NCBI GenBank assembly: GCA_025529335.1
Contig: JAMYHX010000694.1
Location: 1-17,656, forward strand
DNA length: 17,656 bases
Direction of reading: 5' to 3'
Source: Rhizopus sp. PT2906
Lineage: Eukaryota > Mucoromycota > Mucoromycetes > Mucorales > Rhizopodaceae
In this document: one piece after another, positions 8,727 to 17,656 of the stretch
Position numbering within the stretch: the stretch's first letter is position 1
Layout: every line of letters starts with the position of its first letter
Program-made: the position numbers and the translations under genes
Notes under the pieces: generated by a model
Database searches by the model: none
What the model was told of the DNA's origin: nothing
Seen by the model: the letters and a program-made list of their open reading frames with translations, nothing else

Positions 8727-11517
8727 TTATTTTAGAACCTCCAATTTCTGTGCACACAATTTTAATATATCTTCTGTCTTTTTTCCTGCATTTGATACAT
8801 CTTTTGCTACAGATTGCCAACATTCTCCATGGTGCGGCTCAGATGCAACACAGCGTTTAATTACAATATCTTGCTGCTCTTTTGTCCCATGTTGTAATTC
8901 AAATTTATACCACCATGCATAAGAATCTCCTTGATCAGGGTCGATTTGTACTGCCTTTTGAAACCAGTTCCTTGCCTTCTCAATCTTACGATCCGCCCAG
9001 AATAAACGAGCTACAGTCGTAACTATTATTGGATCATGCTCACATTTCTTTAACGCATCTACACTGCGGGCTTTTCGCTGTGGTCTTGCTTCCATGTAGA
9101 TAATCTCCGTCCATATAGCCCCCGAAGTTGGGCATTCTTGCAGTGCCTTGGCTGCCAACGACTTGGCCACATTCACATTGTTATTACGCTTTTCAATCCG
9201 AATAGCTTGAACCCATAAATCAGGATTCTTTGGATTTAAGAAACGTGCCTTTTCCAATGAAGCACGAGCTTTGGTAACCATTTTCAATTTTTCTTCCAAC
9301 AAAGCCAGAAGAATCCAAAGAGTAACGCTCTTGGGACAGTTCTTTACAGCTTGGTTGTATGTTTCCCTTGCTTTTGTTGTATTTCCTTGCGTATCTTCCA
9401 ATTGACCTTTAATCATCCAAAGCTTATCAAACGTAGGGAATTTGGCAAGTGCTTCATCTAATAATCTGTTACATCGCTCATAATCTTTCATCTGTCTCTC
9501 CAATATGACAGACTTCATCCACACACGTGCGGTTCCTGATTCCTTTCTGGCTAATTCCAGTAGCTTTCTTGCACGATCATATTCTTCACTTTCACTTTCT
9601 ACCTTAACTGCAGCCAGCCAGATTTGTTCACTGTTGGGATTTGCTCGAAATGCCTCCTCTAGAATGGCACGAGCACTCTCAACATCACCAGCCATCCATT
9701 TTTCCTTTGCTCCCATAAGCCACAAGACTTCGGCTTGAGGGCAGTATTTGACAGCACGTTGTAATAATTCTTCAAGGCTTTCAGGCGTACCGTGGCTCTT
9801 CTCAAGATAGGCAGCTTGTTGCCAAATAGATGCTTTACCTGGAAATACTTTTAAGGCATGTGCATAGATAGCACGAGCTGTCTGTATAGAATTATGTGCA
9901 ATACATCTTTCAGCATCTTCCATCCAAGTTGACTGACGGTCCTCTTCTTCCACGCCCATGCCAATAGTAGCTCTAACAATAGCCTGACAAGTTAACACGG
10001 ATCCATTGCTTTCACATTTTTCGGCTTCTGAAAGCCATTGTTCGCGATCTAATAATACACCTGCTTGGGCAAGCATTTCCACTGCTCGAGTAATGATGAT
10101 ATCTACCATATCAGGCTTGCCATATTCCTCCTGAAGGCGAGCCGCAGCAATCCAAATCTCGTGACTAGTAGGTATAGCAGCACGTGCTTTATTCAGTACC
10201 TTTTGGGCATTTTCGTATGTCTCCAGTCGGGCAAGAGCTAGCCAAAGGTCGACACTCAATGGCACAAGCTCCACAGCACGAGAGAGTAATACCTTAGCAT
10301 CTTCGGGATTTTCTTCCATATTGACAGCTGCACGCCAAAGCTTAACAGAGTTTGGAATAAATTCAAGAGCACGGCGTAATACTTTCTTTTTTGCTTTGTT
10401 TTCTGTTTCAAGTGATACAGCTTTAAGCCAAACTTTGACAGACTGCGGAAGATGGCGGACGGCATCGCCTAGTATAATTTTTGCGTTTTCTACAGTATTT
10501 AAGCGAGCAGCTTCAAGCCAAACATCTTCATTTTTAGGACATTGCTCGCATCCTTTAGCAATAATATTTCTAGCATGAACAGGCCTGCCTGCTACTTCTT
10601 CCAAACGAGCAGCTGCAATCCAACCAGGCGCATGTTTTGGATTTGTTGTAATAACTGAATTCAGTAGCAAACGAGCCTTTTTGATATCGCCAATTTCTGC
10701 GTCACTCTTTATGACCACACTGTTAAGGTCCGTTAGATACCCTTTTGGGTCTACAGTAGTGCTTCCTGACACTGAGTCTGATACTTGATCTAGTTTTAAT
10801 CCCAAAACCTTATCTCTCGCTTGACCGATTTCTCTAAAGTTCGTCAACATGCCATCGTCTGCGTCTGCCCCTTTTACAGCTGAAGAGACAATACCGCCTA
10901 TTTTTTGTTCGGTGGCATCCAAGGTGGTCTCATATTGCGACTTTTCTCTTGCGGCTGCAATCATTGTGTCTGGTAAAGGAATGTATCTGTCTGGTAATTT
11001 GTTCTTCCTGCGATTCTTTCCTACGAGATCGCCAACTTCCGGGATAGCAGCCCATTCGGATTCATCGATAGTTGCTAGTTGTCTCTTCAGATCTGCAAAC
11101 TGTTGAGAAATCTTGGGTCTTTCTCGTCGATAACGAGCAAGTTCCTCCCGTTCTCTTGCTTCTCTTCGTGCTTTGCGTCGTTCATCCATCTTGGCATCAA
11201 TCATGTCCCATACTCTGTCGGCCTCCTCATCGTCTTCTTCATAAGGCGCTGTGGAAAATAAACCAACTTCATTATCAGGATCTTGATATCTTTCATCATC
11301 ATCGTCGCCTTCTTCTTTTCCAGTGCTGAGCAATGGATCACTATGTAAGCAATGAGCGAGTGAATGATGACTAATAGATTATTACATACGCCTCTATACC
11401 AGATTCTCTTGCAGGACCAATATCTGATCTTGTAGTAAAACCTGTAGCGCCACGACCAAGACCAGCTACATAGTTTGGAGGTGCTGGTTTACCCATAAAA
11501 TCCTTTACACCAAACAT
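8727..11517 (-). CDS. PRP6: Pre-mRNA splicing factor PRP6 (PRPF6), tri-snRNP component
   Basis: Exon 1 (11517-11390) and exon 2 (11340-8727) are joined across a 49-bp intron (GTATGT...ATAG) to give 913 residues, close to human PRPF6 (about 941). Exon 1 begins MFGVKDFMGKPAPPNYVAGL and contains GRGATGFTTRSDIGPAR, the start of the PRP1_N domain. That domain continues with LFSTAPYEEDDEEAD, a charged helix KMDERRKARREAREREE and RPKISQQFADLKRQL to about residue 165. From about 250 to the C-terminus an array of HAT/TPR-like helical repeats follows, each with the W-x-x-A-A/V-x-L-E type pattern (for example VWLEAARLE, IWIAAARLQEE, TLWILLALLEEK). In the family, PRP6 bridges U5 with U4/U6 in the tri-snRNP through these repeats and acts in the nucleus before spliceosome activation. 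Without exon 1 the frame would lack the conserved N-terminus, so the start at 11517 is well supported. Repeat copy B begins about 137 bp upstream. No disruptions were seen. Confidence 0.96.
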
Positions 11518-11653
11518 TTTTTAAGAGTTGAAAGAAACTTGCGAAAATATGGTTGAGCATTGTCGCTTTTACACAGGGAACTTTAAATTGCCACCGCAAT
11601 TTAGAAGTCACAATAACAATTACACTATAGTTGGCTATCAATCCTGCATCCCC

Positions 11654-12147
11654 TTATACCCTTGAGCTGACTGTAAATAAATTTAGAAAAGCACACAAAA
11701 TCAAGATATTCAAAAATCTAATTGACAGTATCAAAAGGCAGAATAGTAGCCACTGAAGGTTTTTCCTCTCTTTTCTTCCCACTTTTAAAACTCGAGTTTA
11801 AAGTTAAAAAACCCAAACTACTCAAAAAGCTTTTAAGTACGTGCAATGATTATTATTTTGTTTAAAACCGTTATACTAATAAAGCATAAAGCTGTCACTT
11901 AAGAAAAATCCCGTGTTTTATTTTAGGAAAATTCACCCTCGCTACTAAAATAGTTATGAAATAAGACTTGTAATTTATAGATTTAACAGCACTTTTTATT
12001 TATAATGATTAATTTATAAGTTTAATAAACGGCTTATGTTCCTTACGTTTTTGTTCCTTGTTAATGAATTGGATTTTAAACAAAATATTACAAGTGAAAA
12101 AAGAGTACGAACACAAGGTGTTTGTTAGGTTTTTAAAGAAATCAAAA
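11654..12147 (+). repeat. Dispersed repeat, copy B (most complete copy)
   Basis: Its left part (11654-11935) matches copy A at 5524-5812 closely, and its right part (11940-12147) matches copy C at 1110-1320. Together they make about 0.5 kb with no coding potential. It sits between the PRP6 promoter and the 3' end of the minus-strand integrase remnant. That is where a 3' LTR of that element would be, but I found no convincing TG...CA ends, polypurine tract or target duplication. It could equally be a non-autonomous element. Confidence 0.75.
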
Positions 12148-12201
12148 AAATACTGCTGTATTTGAATTTAAACAAAGTTGAATTTCTATATTTAATCTTC
12201 T

Positions 12202-13215
12202 CTATTTCATACTTACGCCACTAAATTGAAGATAGTTTTTCTGCACCTTTCGCGGAATATACTTCTTCAAATGTGCACCATTAATCGCTCTTTTCACCCT
12301 TATCCCTTTAGGATTGGCCAAAATGTAAACACCGTTGTTGAATGCTGCCAATACAGTGAAAACCTTTGGTTTATATCAGTAATCTAGCTTATGTTTCTTC
12401 AAATGGTTAAGACGGATGACTTGAGAACCTTCATTTAAACTTCCCATTTGCGGTTGAACCTTCAATTCATGATCCAATTGACGGTCTTTCATGTAAAATA
12501 ATCTCTCCATTCCAAATTTTCTGCCAATTTGTATCAGTACATCATTTTCAGATCCATTAGGTACGACACTATAGAGCAATTCATAGGGCAATATTTCAAG
12601 GGCTCCATGTGCCTTCGTTCTATAGGCATACAGAACGTTGTGTAGAACCTCATCCCACGTAGATTTTTTCGTTTCCACTAACTTACGGATGTTGTTGACC
12701 AGAGTTCCATTGAATTGTTCGACTCTTCCGTTTGGTTTGGGGACTGTATGGCATGGCATATTGATTCTCGTTTTGACGAATTGAACAAATTTTTCTACAT
12801 CTTCACTAACAAAGTGAGCACAGTTATCAGATAAGATATACTTGGGTGGTCCAAAATTGCAGAAGATCTCCTCGTACAAGAAGTAAATAGTGGTTTTACT
12901 GTTTGCTGCTATCACATATAATAACCGATCGCTACAATGATATACTGGTTTCCTGTTTTGCTTGAGGGTAATGGACTAACGTAATCAATTGCGAATCTTT
13001 CAAATAACTCCATTATAGGTACTGTCCCAATCTTTGGTTGTTTGGCAGGCATATTTGACAATTGATGCATGAATGAACATAACCCTTAACATCTTGATAA
13101 GCACCTGGCCACCAATACGAGTCGTACATTCGAGCTCAAGTTGCATCTCGACCAAAGTGGCCATGGCCATCATTGACTTCCCTTAAGATCTTTGATCTTT
13201 CTTGCACAGCAAGAA
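12202..13215 (-). pseudogene. Ty3/gypsy-like integrase remnant
   Basis: On the minus strand from about 13215 down, a zinc-binding HHCC domain is visible (NDGHGHFGRDA, then CINCQIC), followed by the integrase core with FAIDYVSP (first Asp), YILSDNCAHF (second Asp) and NGRVEQFNGTL (Glu). A C-terminal domain follows that reads on past an in-frame TGA at 12376-12378 to about 12202 and contains NGAHLKKYIPR, typical of Ty3/gypsy integrase tails. Damage: a TGA between the HHCC histidines and cysteines, frame changes near 13030 and 12917, and the 12376 stop. No protease, reverse transcriptase or RNase H is present upstream, because the MITE-like element and non-coding DNA follow. It is a 5'-truncated, inactive copy. 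Other integrase-type DDE elements (for example Ginger) also have this core, but the C-terminal tail favours a retroelement. Confidence 0.85.
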
Positions 13216-13241
13216 AAATTAAGTTCTGTAATTACAAAAAG

Positions 13242-13289
13242 TTTACAAAAAAGTTAATTTTGTAAAGATTTCGTGTTATGTAAACACGA
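13242..13289. repeat. Two small perfect hairpins
   Basis: tttacaaaa (13242-13250) and ttttgtaaa (13258-13266) pair around a 7-nt loop. tcgtgtt (13271-13277) and aacacga (13283-13289) pair around a 5-nt loop. They sit between the integrase remnant and the MITE-like element. No function can be assigned. Confidence 0.5.
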
Positions 13290-13293
13290 ATAA

Positions 13294-13518
13294 ATGAAGC
13301 GTTGAACACATTACACGAGTAGGTGATCTTGGTTGTTATCAATCTTTTCTTTATTTTTCGAACTTGTACTACAATAAAAAGACAATAAAATAACTGAATA
13401 AAAAAACTTAACCTTCATCTTCTTGAGTGGGATAGGAGGCAAAGCAGAAACAAGAAAGGGACGAGGAGGGTGGGAACAACCAAGATCACTTACTCGTATA
13501 ATGTGTTCAACACTTCAT
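13294..13518. mobile_element. MITE-like element with about 44-bp terminal inverted repeats
   Basis: The left end 13294-13337 (begins atgaagcgttgaacacatta) and the right end 13475-13518 (ends aatgtgttcaacacttcat) are reverse complements with about 3 mismatches in 44 bases. The interior (about 137 bp) is non-coding, AT-rich on the left and purine-rich on the right. Small size, long inverted ends and no open frame fit a non-autonomous miniature inverted-repeat element. No clear target-site duplication was found (left flank cacgaataa, right flank cactatggc), so the superfamily cannot be assigned. Confidence 0.75.
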
Positions 13519-14922
13519 CACTATGGCGCATCGAAGATATGATTTTTTATTTTAGCCAATCATATTTCTGGAATGGCTGATTTTACACTCCTTCTTTGAA
13601 AAATGCAATATCCTGCTCAATTTTCATGTACGACGGCCTCTGTCAACATTTTCTAGTTCCCTACACACTCCTCATATACCAATAACCATTTAGTTGTAAT
13701 ATTCATATGAAAAAGTTGCAATAGTCAAACAATTTCTTTATTTCGCCAGCTGTTTTCATGTACATCATATGCTTTATCGTCTCTACTAGCCTCCATTTCC
13801 ATCTACAAATTCCTCATTCTATCTGGTACATCTTCAATGTCATCATAATCAGACCTCATATCATTTCCATAATATTGTTGTATTCTTCTATGACATTTCA
13901 TTGTTTTTCGTATAATTTATCCTTTTCGCTGGTCATTCAGTCACCACACACAGTATTGCTAATATGCTCTCGTACACGTTTATCATTTAATCATCATCAA
14001 GTACCAATTATCCTCTGTCTGCTGTATATATCCTTTACACTATACAAGTCTATATCACACTTGGTCTGAATCACTTTCACTTGTACAATATAGTCTACGT
14101 TATAACTTCCTTTTTGCTCTGTCTATAGTCTTTTTTTTTTTTTTTTTTTCATCCATCATATCCTATTCTTCCATTGTCGATAAATCTTATACTCCATTAC
14201 TATTTACTTGTACACTATGCTGTTATCATCTACATAATTCTTTAGTCAGCCTGTTATAGTTAAGCATATTGTATTTTAGTATTTACCATGTAGTTCTAGC
14301 ATTCACGGATAGTCCATATTCATTAGGGCACAAGCTGTTTGCGAGCATCATTGTAATACATTGGTGATGTAAATAATTCAAGTGAGCTGTTATATTTTTT
14401 ATCTATTCGTTTGATACAGCAGTTGAATAATATGTGGGTTTGGTACTTGCATATATACATCATCACAGCTGCTGCTACATGGTTACCATTTATATGACGT
14501 ACTGCTGCTAATTATCCACTTGTGTTATTATATATTTCTCGTTGCTCTGAATATCGAATGTATTTAATCAAAAACTACTTTTTTTACTGTTAACTAAACT
14601 GGTTTGATAGTATTTTGATATGTTTTTACTTACAAGATTGCAATGTCATCAGATTCATGTTGCTAATGAACAAACACTGACATAGTAGTAAAGTAACTTA
14701 GCGACTGTTGTTAACGTAGAAAGTGTACAGTAGTGTTAAATATATTATTTGATGTGGTTTGTGATAAGGGTATAACACCATTTGCAAGACATTGTCATTT
14801 CCTACAATGGTGATGATGTTAAGAATCACTGTTTGTTAGTACAATAGACAAGACCTTACCTTCAACAGACACTGTGTTAAATAAGAGCCAAGTTTGCAAG
14901 TAAAGAAAAAGGGAGGTTCTTG
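13519..14922. other. Gene-free region with low G content on the plus strand
   Basis: No convincing gene. From about 13640 to 14280 the plus strand is rich in C, T and A but poor in G, with many short tac/cat/ctt words and a run of 19 T (14131-14149). The open stretch at 13758-14069 translates to low-complexity Ile/Ser/His/Leu-rich sequence without domains and is explained by this bias. 14280-14922 is ordinary AT-rich sequence without visible features. Confidence 0.6.
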
Positions 14923-15043
14923 GCGCACTCCCTCGCGCACTCCCAGATTTCAAAATAGTGACGTGACATTTTTTTAGTCGGACTCTGATTCTCAAAATTA
15001 CTGACGTTACATTCTCTTGGAGTAGTGCGCGAGGAGTGTGCGC
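14923..15043. repeat. GC-rich foldback with internal direct repeat
   Basis: The arm gcgcactccctcgcgcactc (from 14923) is a near reverse complement of 15019-15043 (ggagtagtgcgcgaggagtg onward), with small indels. Between them lie two similar direct units, caaaatagtgacgtgacatt (14951-14970) and caaaattactgacgttacat (14993-15012). The arms are GC-rich in an otherwise AT-rich region, so the element probably arrived as a unit, for example a small foldback transposon. No target duplication was identified. Confidence 0.6.
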
Positions 15044-15474
15044 TTTCTATTTCTGCTGCATGATCCCGTAACTTTGTATGCTGATCCCATTAGTATAAAA
15101 ATCATTACAAACGCGATGCTCCTTGCGGGTGTAAACCATTGAAAGCATGTTACATCAAGTAAGAAAGTGTTATGTATATTCAGAAGCTTCAAAATTCCAT
15201 TTTTTGCGAAATAAGGTGGTATAAAACCGCTTTCAAACAGCCATGCATTTACTATTTTATAGTATTTTCTAAAAGTAATATCGCATAATCCAAAAATTTA
15301 TAATACAAAATATACAAAATACGACATCTTGGAGCGACATTACTTTCTGGAAATAATGTATATCAAGTCAAATTAAGCAAGTGGTGGCTCGTAAGAGTAA
15401 GCTATAAGAATATAAATTATGTCTATTTATTGATTTATTGTAAAATTGTTAATAAATGTAGTTACAGTTATAAA
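15044..15474. other. AT-rich spacer without identifiable genes
   Basis: Only short open frames overlapping the foldback arm are present. The stretch 15240-15470 is very AT-rich and probably includes the 3' flank of the OTU remnant. Confidence 0.5.
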
Positions 15475-16062
15475 TTAAAAAACGATGGAATAATCTCTAA
15501 CGCAGAGAGATGGATTTCTTTTGATAATTGCTTTGTGATATGGGTTTAGAGTTGGAATAGGGGATTTTACTGGCCTTTCAGTCTTTGTTCGAGCAGTCTC
15601 TATCAAATAGAAATGATTGTGATCCAGTAAAATATTAATAATAGTGTAGTTAGTCGGTTCAGACGCAAGAAGTGCAAAAAGGCTGTTTGTTTTAAATGGC
15701 ACGCCATTAAATGATGCCTTTGAAAAGACAGCAATACCGCGACCAAAAGCATCAGCAGCGAGCTGCGAACAGTCAGTGGTGTTGAACTAATACTGAATTG
15801 GGCACGGCGATAGGTTACAAGACAAGCTTTTTTCAAAGCTGTCACTATCCTCTACTCGATTTGCATATAGTGTGTCCTTGTGCTTCTGATATGCTTTGAG
15901 CATCTGCTCCTTTACCTCCTTCCATCTATTTTGATTACCATAAACAGCTATACTAATAGCTCTGTATCCACAGCTTCCATCTGCGTCAGGGCTACAGTAG
16001 TTCGAAAAATACGAGCAACCTTTTCTTATTTTAACTTTGTAGAGTGTCCAAGGCTTAAGCTA
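15475..16062 (-). pseudogene. OTU-type cysteine protease domain, disrupted
   Basis: On the minus strand one frame runs from a TAG at 16060-16062 to the TAA at 15475-15477, broken by a single TAG at 15787-15789. It contains the OTU signature DADGSCGYRAIS (catalytic Asp and Cys; Cys codon at 15970-15972) and, about 119 residues later, DHNHFYLIE with the expected catalytic His (codon 15613-15615). Between them are KEVKEQMLKAYQKHK and CSQLAADAFGRGIAVFS, which fit the helices and strands of the fold. OTU domains are deubiquitinating proteases. In fungi and plants, OTU or other protease domains are sometimes part of transposon proteins, so this may be the C-terminal piece of a decayed transposase gene. 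No start codon is evident and the preceding sequence has stops (LPVGVDVLS frame near 16090). It is therefore annotated as a pseudogene fragment. Domain call strong; transposon link inferred. Confidence 0.75.
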
Positions 16063-16306
16063 CAGTGCTGTTATCCTCCTATTTCTCATGATAATACATC
16101 AACCCCTACTGGTAATATTGGTGCAGTATGATCCATGCATTCCGTATAGTCGGCTCTGTGGAGAAGTTTAAAATTAGAAATTTCATTTTGGACCAGTTAC
16201 GGTTATAGTTTCAATTTTGTGTTTTGCAGCATTGTTTGCAGTGGAATGCTTCGACGGCTCTGTTTGTAATGATTCTGTGGAATGTTAACATTCCCGATAA
16301 TTTTGC

Positions 16307-16315
16307 TATATAAAA
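16307..16315 (+). promoter_or_regulatory. TATA box of the Tc1-like transposase
   Basis: tatataaaa followed by gggc lies about 69 bp before the ATG at 16384, a plausible core promoter for the transposase gene. The interval 16063-16306 shows no gene; terminal inverted repeats should lie here or just left, but none could be matched to the right flank. Confidence 0.45.
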
Positions 16316-16383
16316 GGGCATATCTTTTCACTATCAAGTACTATTAAATTCTATTCAATTTTCCTTTATTAAATTCAGCTATT

Positions 16384-17403
16384 ATGCCTAAATCGTTATC
16401 CCAAGACATGCAAAACGACATTAAATCAGCACTTTTGAATAGCAGAGAGCCAAAGGATATTGCTAATGATCTTGGAATTCATGTTAGTACAGTTAGGAGA
16501 TATCGCAAGCGATTCTTCCCTCAGCAATCACCATTACCGGCAGGTCGACGCACCATTGTCCCATATAGACAAGCAGTACATCAAAGCTCTTATCATCCGA
16601 GGCCGTTTAAAGACAGCCGAAGAGGTCCATAGAAAGTTAATAAATTTTGGACATTCGCTCTAGTATAGTTCAGCAGTAAACGTGCTTAAATCAATGAACT
16701 TTCACGCAAAGCTGAAGAAAAAAAGCCTCTCCTTACAAAGCAGCATAGAAAGAGAAGGTTAACTTGGGCAATGAAGTACCGTAACTGGTTAGTTGAACAA
16801 TGGCGACAAGTAGTATTCTCAGACGAAACTAAATTCAACATTTGGGGATCTGATGGAGTAAGATACTACTGGGTAGCTCCTAACGACGTATTGCAGCCAC
16901 ATCATATTGACGTAACAGTGAAGCATGGCGGTGGCAAAATCAACTTTTGGAGTTGTATAACTGGATCCGGACCGGGATATGGATGTAAGATATACGATGG
17001 TAACATGGATTCAAAGACTTACCAGCATATTTTGGGCACCACGTACATGGATACATTGAAGTACTATGGAATGAACAAATCTCTTGTGTATCTTCAGCAT
17101 GACAACGACCCAAAGCACAAGTCAAAGTCCACTATTGCTTGGTTAAACAACAATGCTATAAGGTATATAGACGACTGGCCGGCTCAAAGTCCAGACTTAA
17201 ATCCTATAGAGCATGTTTGGCATCATATCAAATTAAACTTGTCACTGTACGAGACAAGGGCAAAGAACGTGCCTGAACTATGGGACAGAGTTGATATCGA
17301 ATGGAATAAGCTTGATGCCGATACTTGTAGAAGATACATCGATAGTATGCCAGATAGAATAGAAGCTGTAATTAGAGCGAAAGGCGGTTACACGCGCTAT
17401 TAA
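16384..17403 (+). pseudogene. Tc1/mariner-family transposase, disrupted (about 340 codons)
   Basis: The ATG at 16384 opens a helix-turn-helix domain (KDIANDLGIHVSTVRRYRKR). A frameshift near 16550 leads into a second frame (YIKALIIRGRLKTAEEVHRK) that meets a TAG at 16661-16663. A second frameshift in an A-run near 16720 restores the first frame, which is open to the TAA at 17401-17403. The catalytic DDE triad is visible: VVFSDETKF (Asp), QHDNDPKHK (Asp) and SPDLNPIEHVW (Glu). By my count 35 residues lie between the second Asp (first D of DND) and the Glu, one more than in classical Tc1 elements. GGGKINFWSC and WPAQSPDLNP are further family hallmarks. Length fits a Tc1-like transposase (about 340 aa). 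Tc1 elements move by cut and paste into TA sites. With two frameshifts and a stop, this copy cannot encode active enzyme, though its ORF damage is limited. Confidence 0.9.
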
Positions 17404-17436
17404 ATAAACTATGACTTTTTTGCACAATCGTACCGG

Positions 17437-17457
17437 TTATTGTTATTGTTATTATTT
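17437..17457 (+). repeat. TTATTG/TTA microsatellite
   Basis: ttattgttattgttattatt follows the transposase stop by about 33 bp. The remainder to 17656 is AT-rich, with no gene seen; the right end of the Tc1-like element probably lies in this flank. Confidence 0.6.
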
Positions 17458-17656
17458 CTTAGCTGTATGACGATATATTGAGAGATAGCCAGCCACTTCA
17501 GTACAGTAGAAAGATTACCTTTACCATTGTTATATGCACGAATTATACAGCCGTAGCTACAGTGACTCACAGACGTGTATGATGAGATAATCATTATAAT
17601 AACTCGAGTATAATCTTACAGTAGAGCATACATTCTACTTTACATTCCTCTATCGC

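Noticed and set aside
9505..11329. Several plus- and minus-strand open frames within PRP6
   Set aside because: Shadows of the 913-residue PRP6 reading frame.
11654..12147. LTR of the integrase-bearing retroelement
   Set aside because: Position fits a 3' LTR, but no TG...CA ends, polypurine tract, primer site or target duplication could be shown, so only 'dispersed repeat' is claimed.
13758..14069. 103-codon plus-strand open frame as a gene
   Set aside because: Low-complexity composition in a G-poor stretch, with no start context, domain or splice evidence.
15007..15192. Minus-strand 61-codon open frame
   Set aside because: It overlaps the foldback arm and shows no recognisable domain.
16140..17500. 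Terminal inverted repeats of the Tc1-like element
   Set aside because: I compared the left flank with the reverse complement of the right flank and found no convincing match; the ends may be lost or beyond the readable similarity.
1..17656. tRNA, rRNA or CRISPR-like arrays
   Set aside because: No cloverleaf, rRNA-like or regularly spaced repeat pattern was seen; the repeats present are dispersed or inverted.

Overview
The window looks like nuclear DNA of a fungus, most likely an early-diverging (Mucoromycota-type) one. The reasons are its AT-richness, its very short spliceosomal introns (43-65 bp, GT...AG, several with CTAAC-like branch sites), a PRP6 splicing factor, and decayed transposon families (Ndc10-like tyrosine recombinase, SWIM-type Mutator-like, Tc1-like, Ty3-like integrase) of the kind I associate with Mucorales. 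The assignment rests on resemblance; no search was run.

Layout. 1-5812 is a transposon graveyard. It holds a minus-strand Crypton/Ndc10-like recombinase pseudogene running off the left edge, a repeat fragment, a long minus-strand pseudogene of a family I cannot name (1462-4013), and, head to head with it, a 5'-truncated Mutator-like transposase with an intact SWIM motif (4083-5316). A second repeat fragment ends at 5812. 6126-11517 is a compact island of four apparently intact host genes in alternating orientation: an alpha/beta hydrolase (+), a JTB-family membrane protein (-) assembled here from four exons, a 67-aa single-pass membrane protein (+) and the U4/U6.U5 tri-snRNP protein PRP6 (-). 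Spacing is extreme: the hydrolase and JTB reading frames overlap tail to tail by 8 bp, the JTB and 67-aa start codons are 61 bp apart, and the 67-aa and PRP6 stop codons are 13 bp apart. 11654-17656 is again repetitive: the fullest copy of the dispersed repeat, a Ty3/gypsy-like integrase remnant (-), a 225-bp MITE-like element with about 44-bp inverted ends, a long gene-free stretch with low G on the plus strand, a GC-rich foldback, an OTU-protease pseudogene (-) and a Tc1-like transposase pseudogene (+).

The host genes do not form an obvious pathway. Three of the four products are predicted membrane or secretory proteins and the fourth is a nuclear splicing factor. The dispersed repeat lies in the same orientation just outside both ends of the island, and the transposon genes on both sides are broken while the island genes are open, with consistent splice sites. 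I found no clear new biological system. The most interesting points are the hidden JTB gene with its overlapping neighbour, the unclassified large pseudogene, and the way the repeat halves frame the left transposon block.
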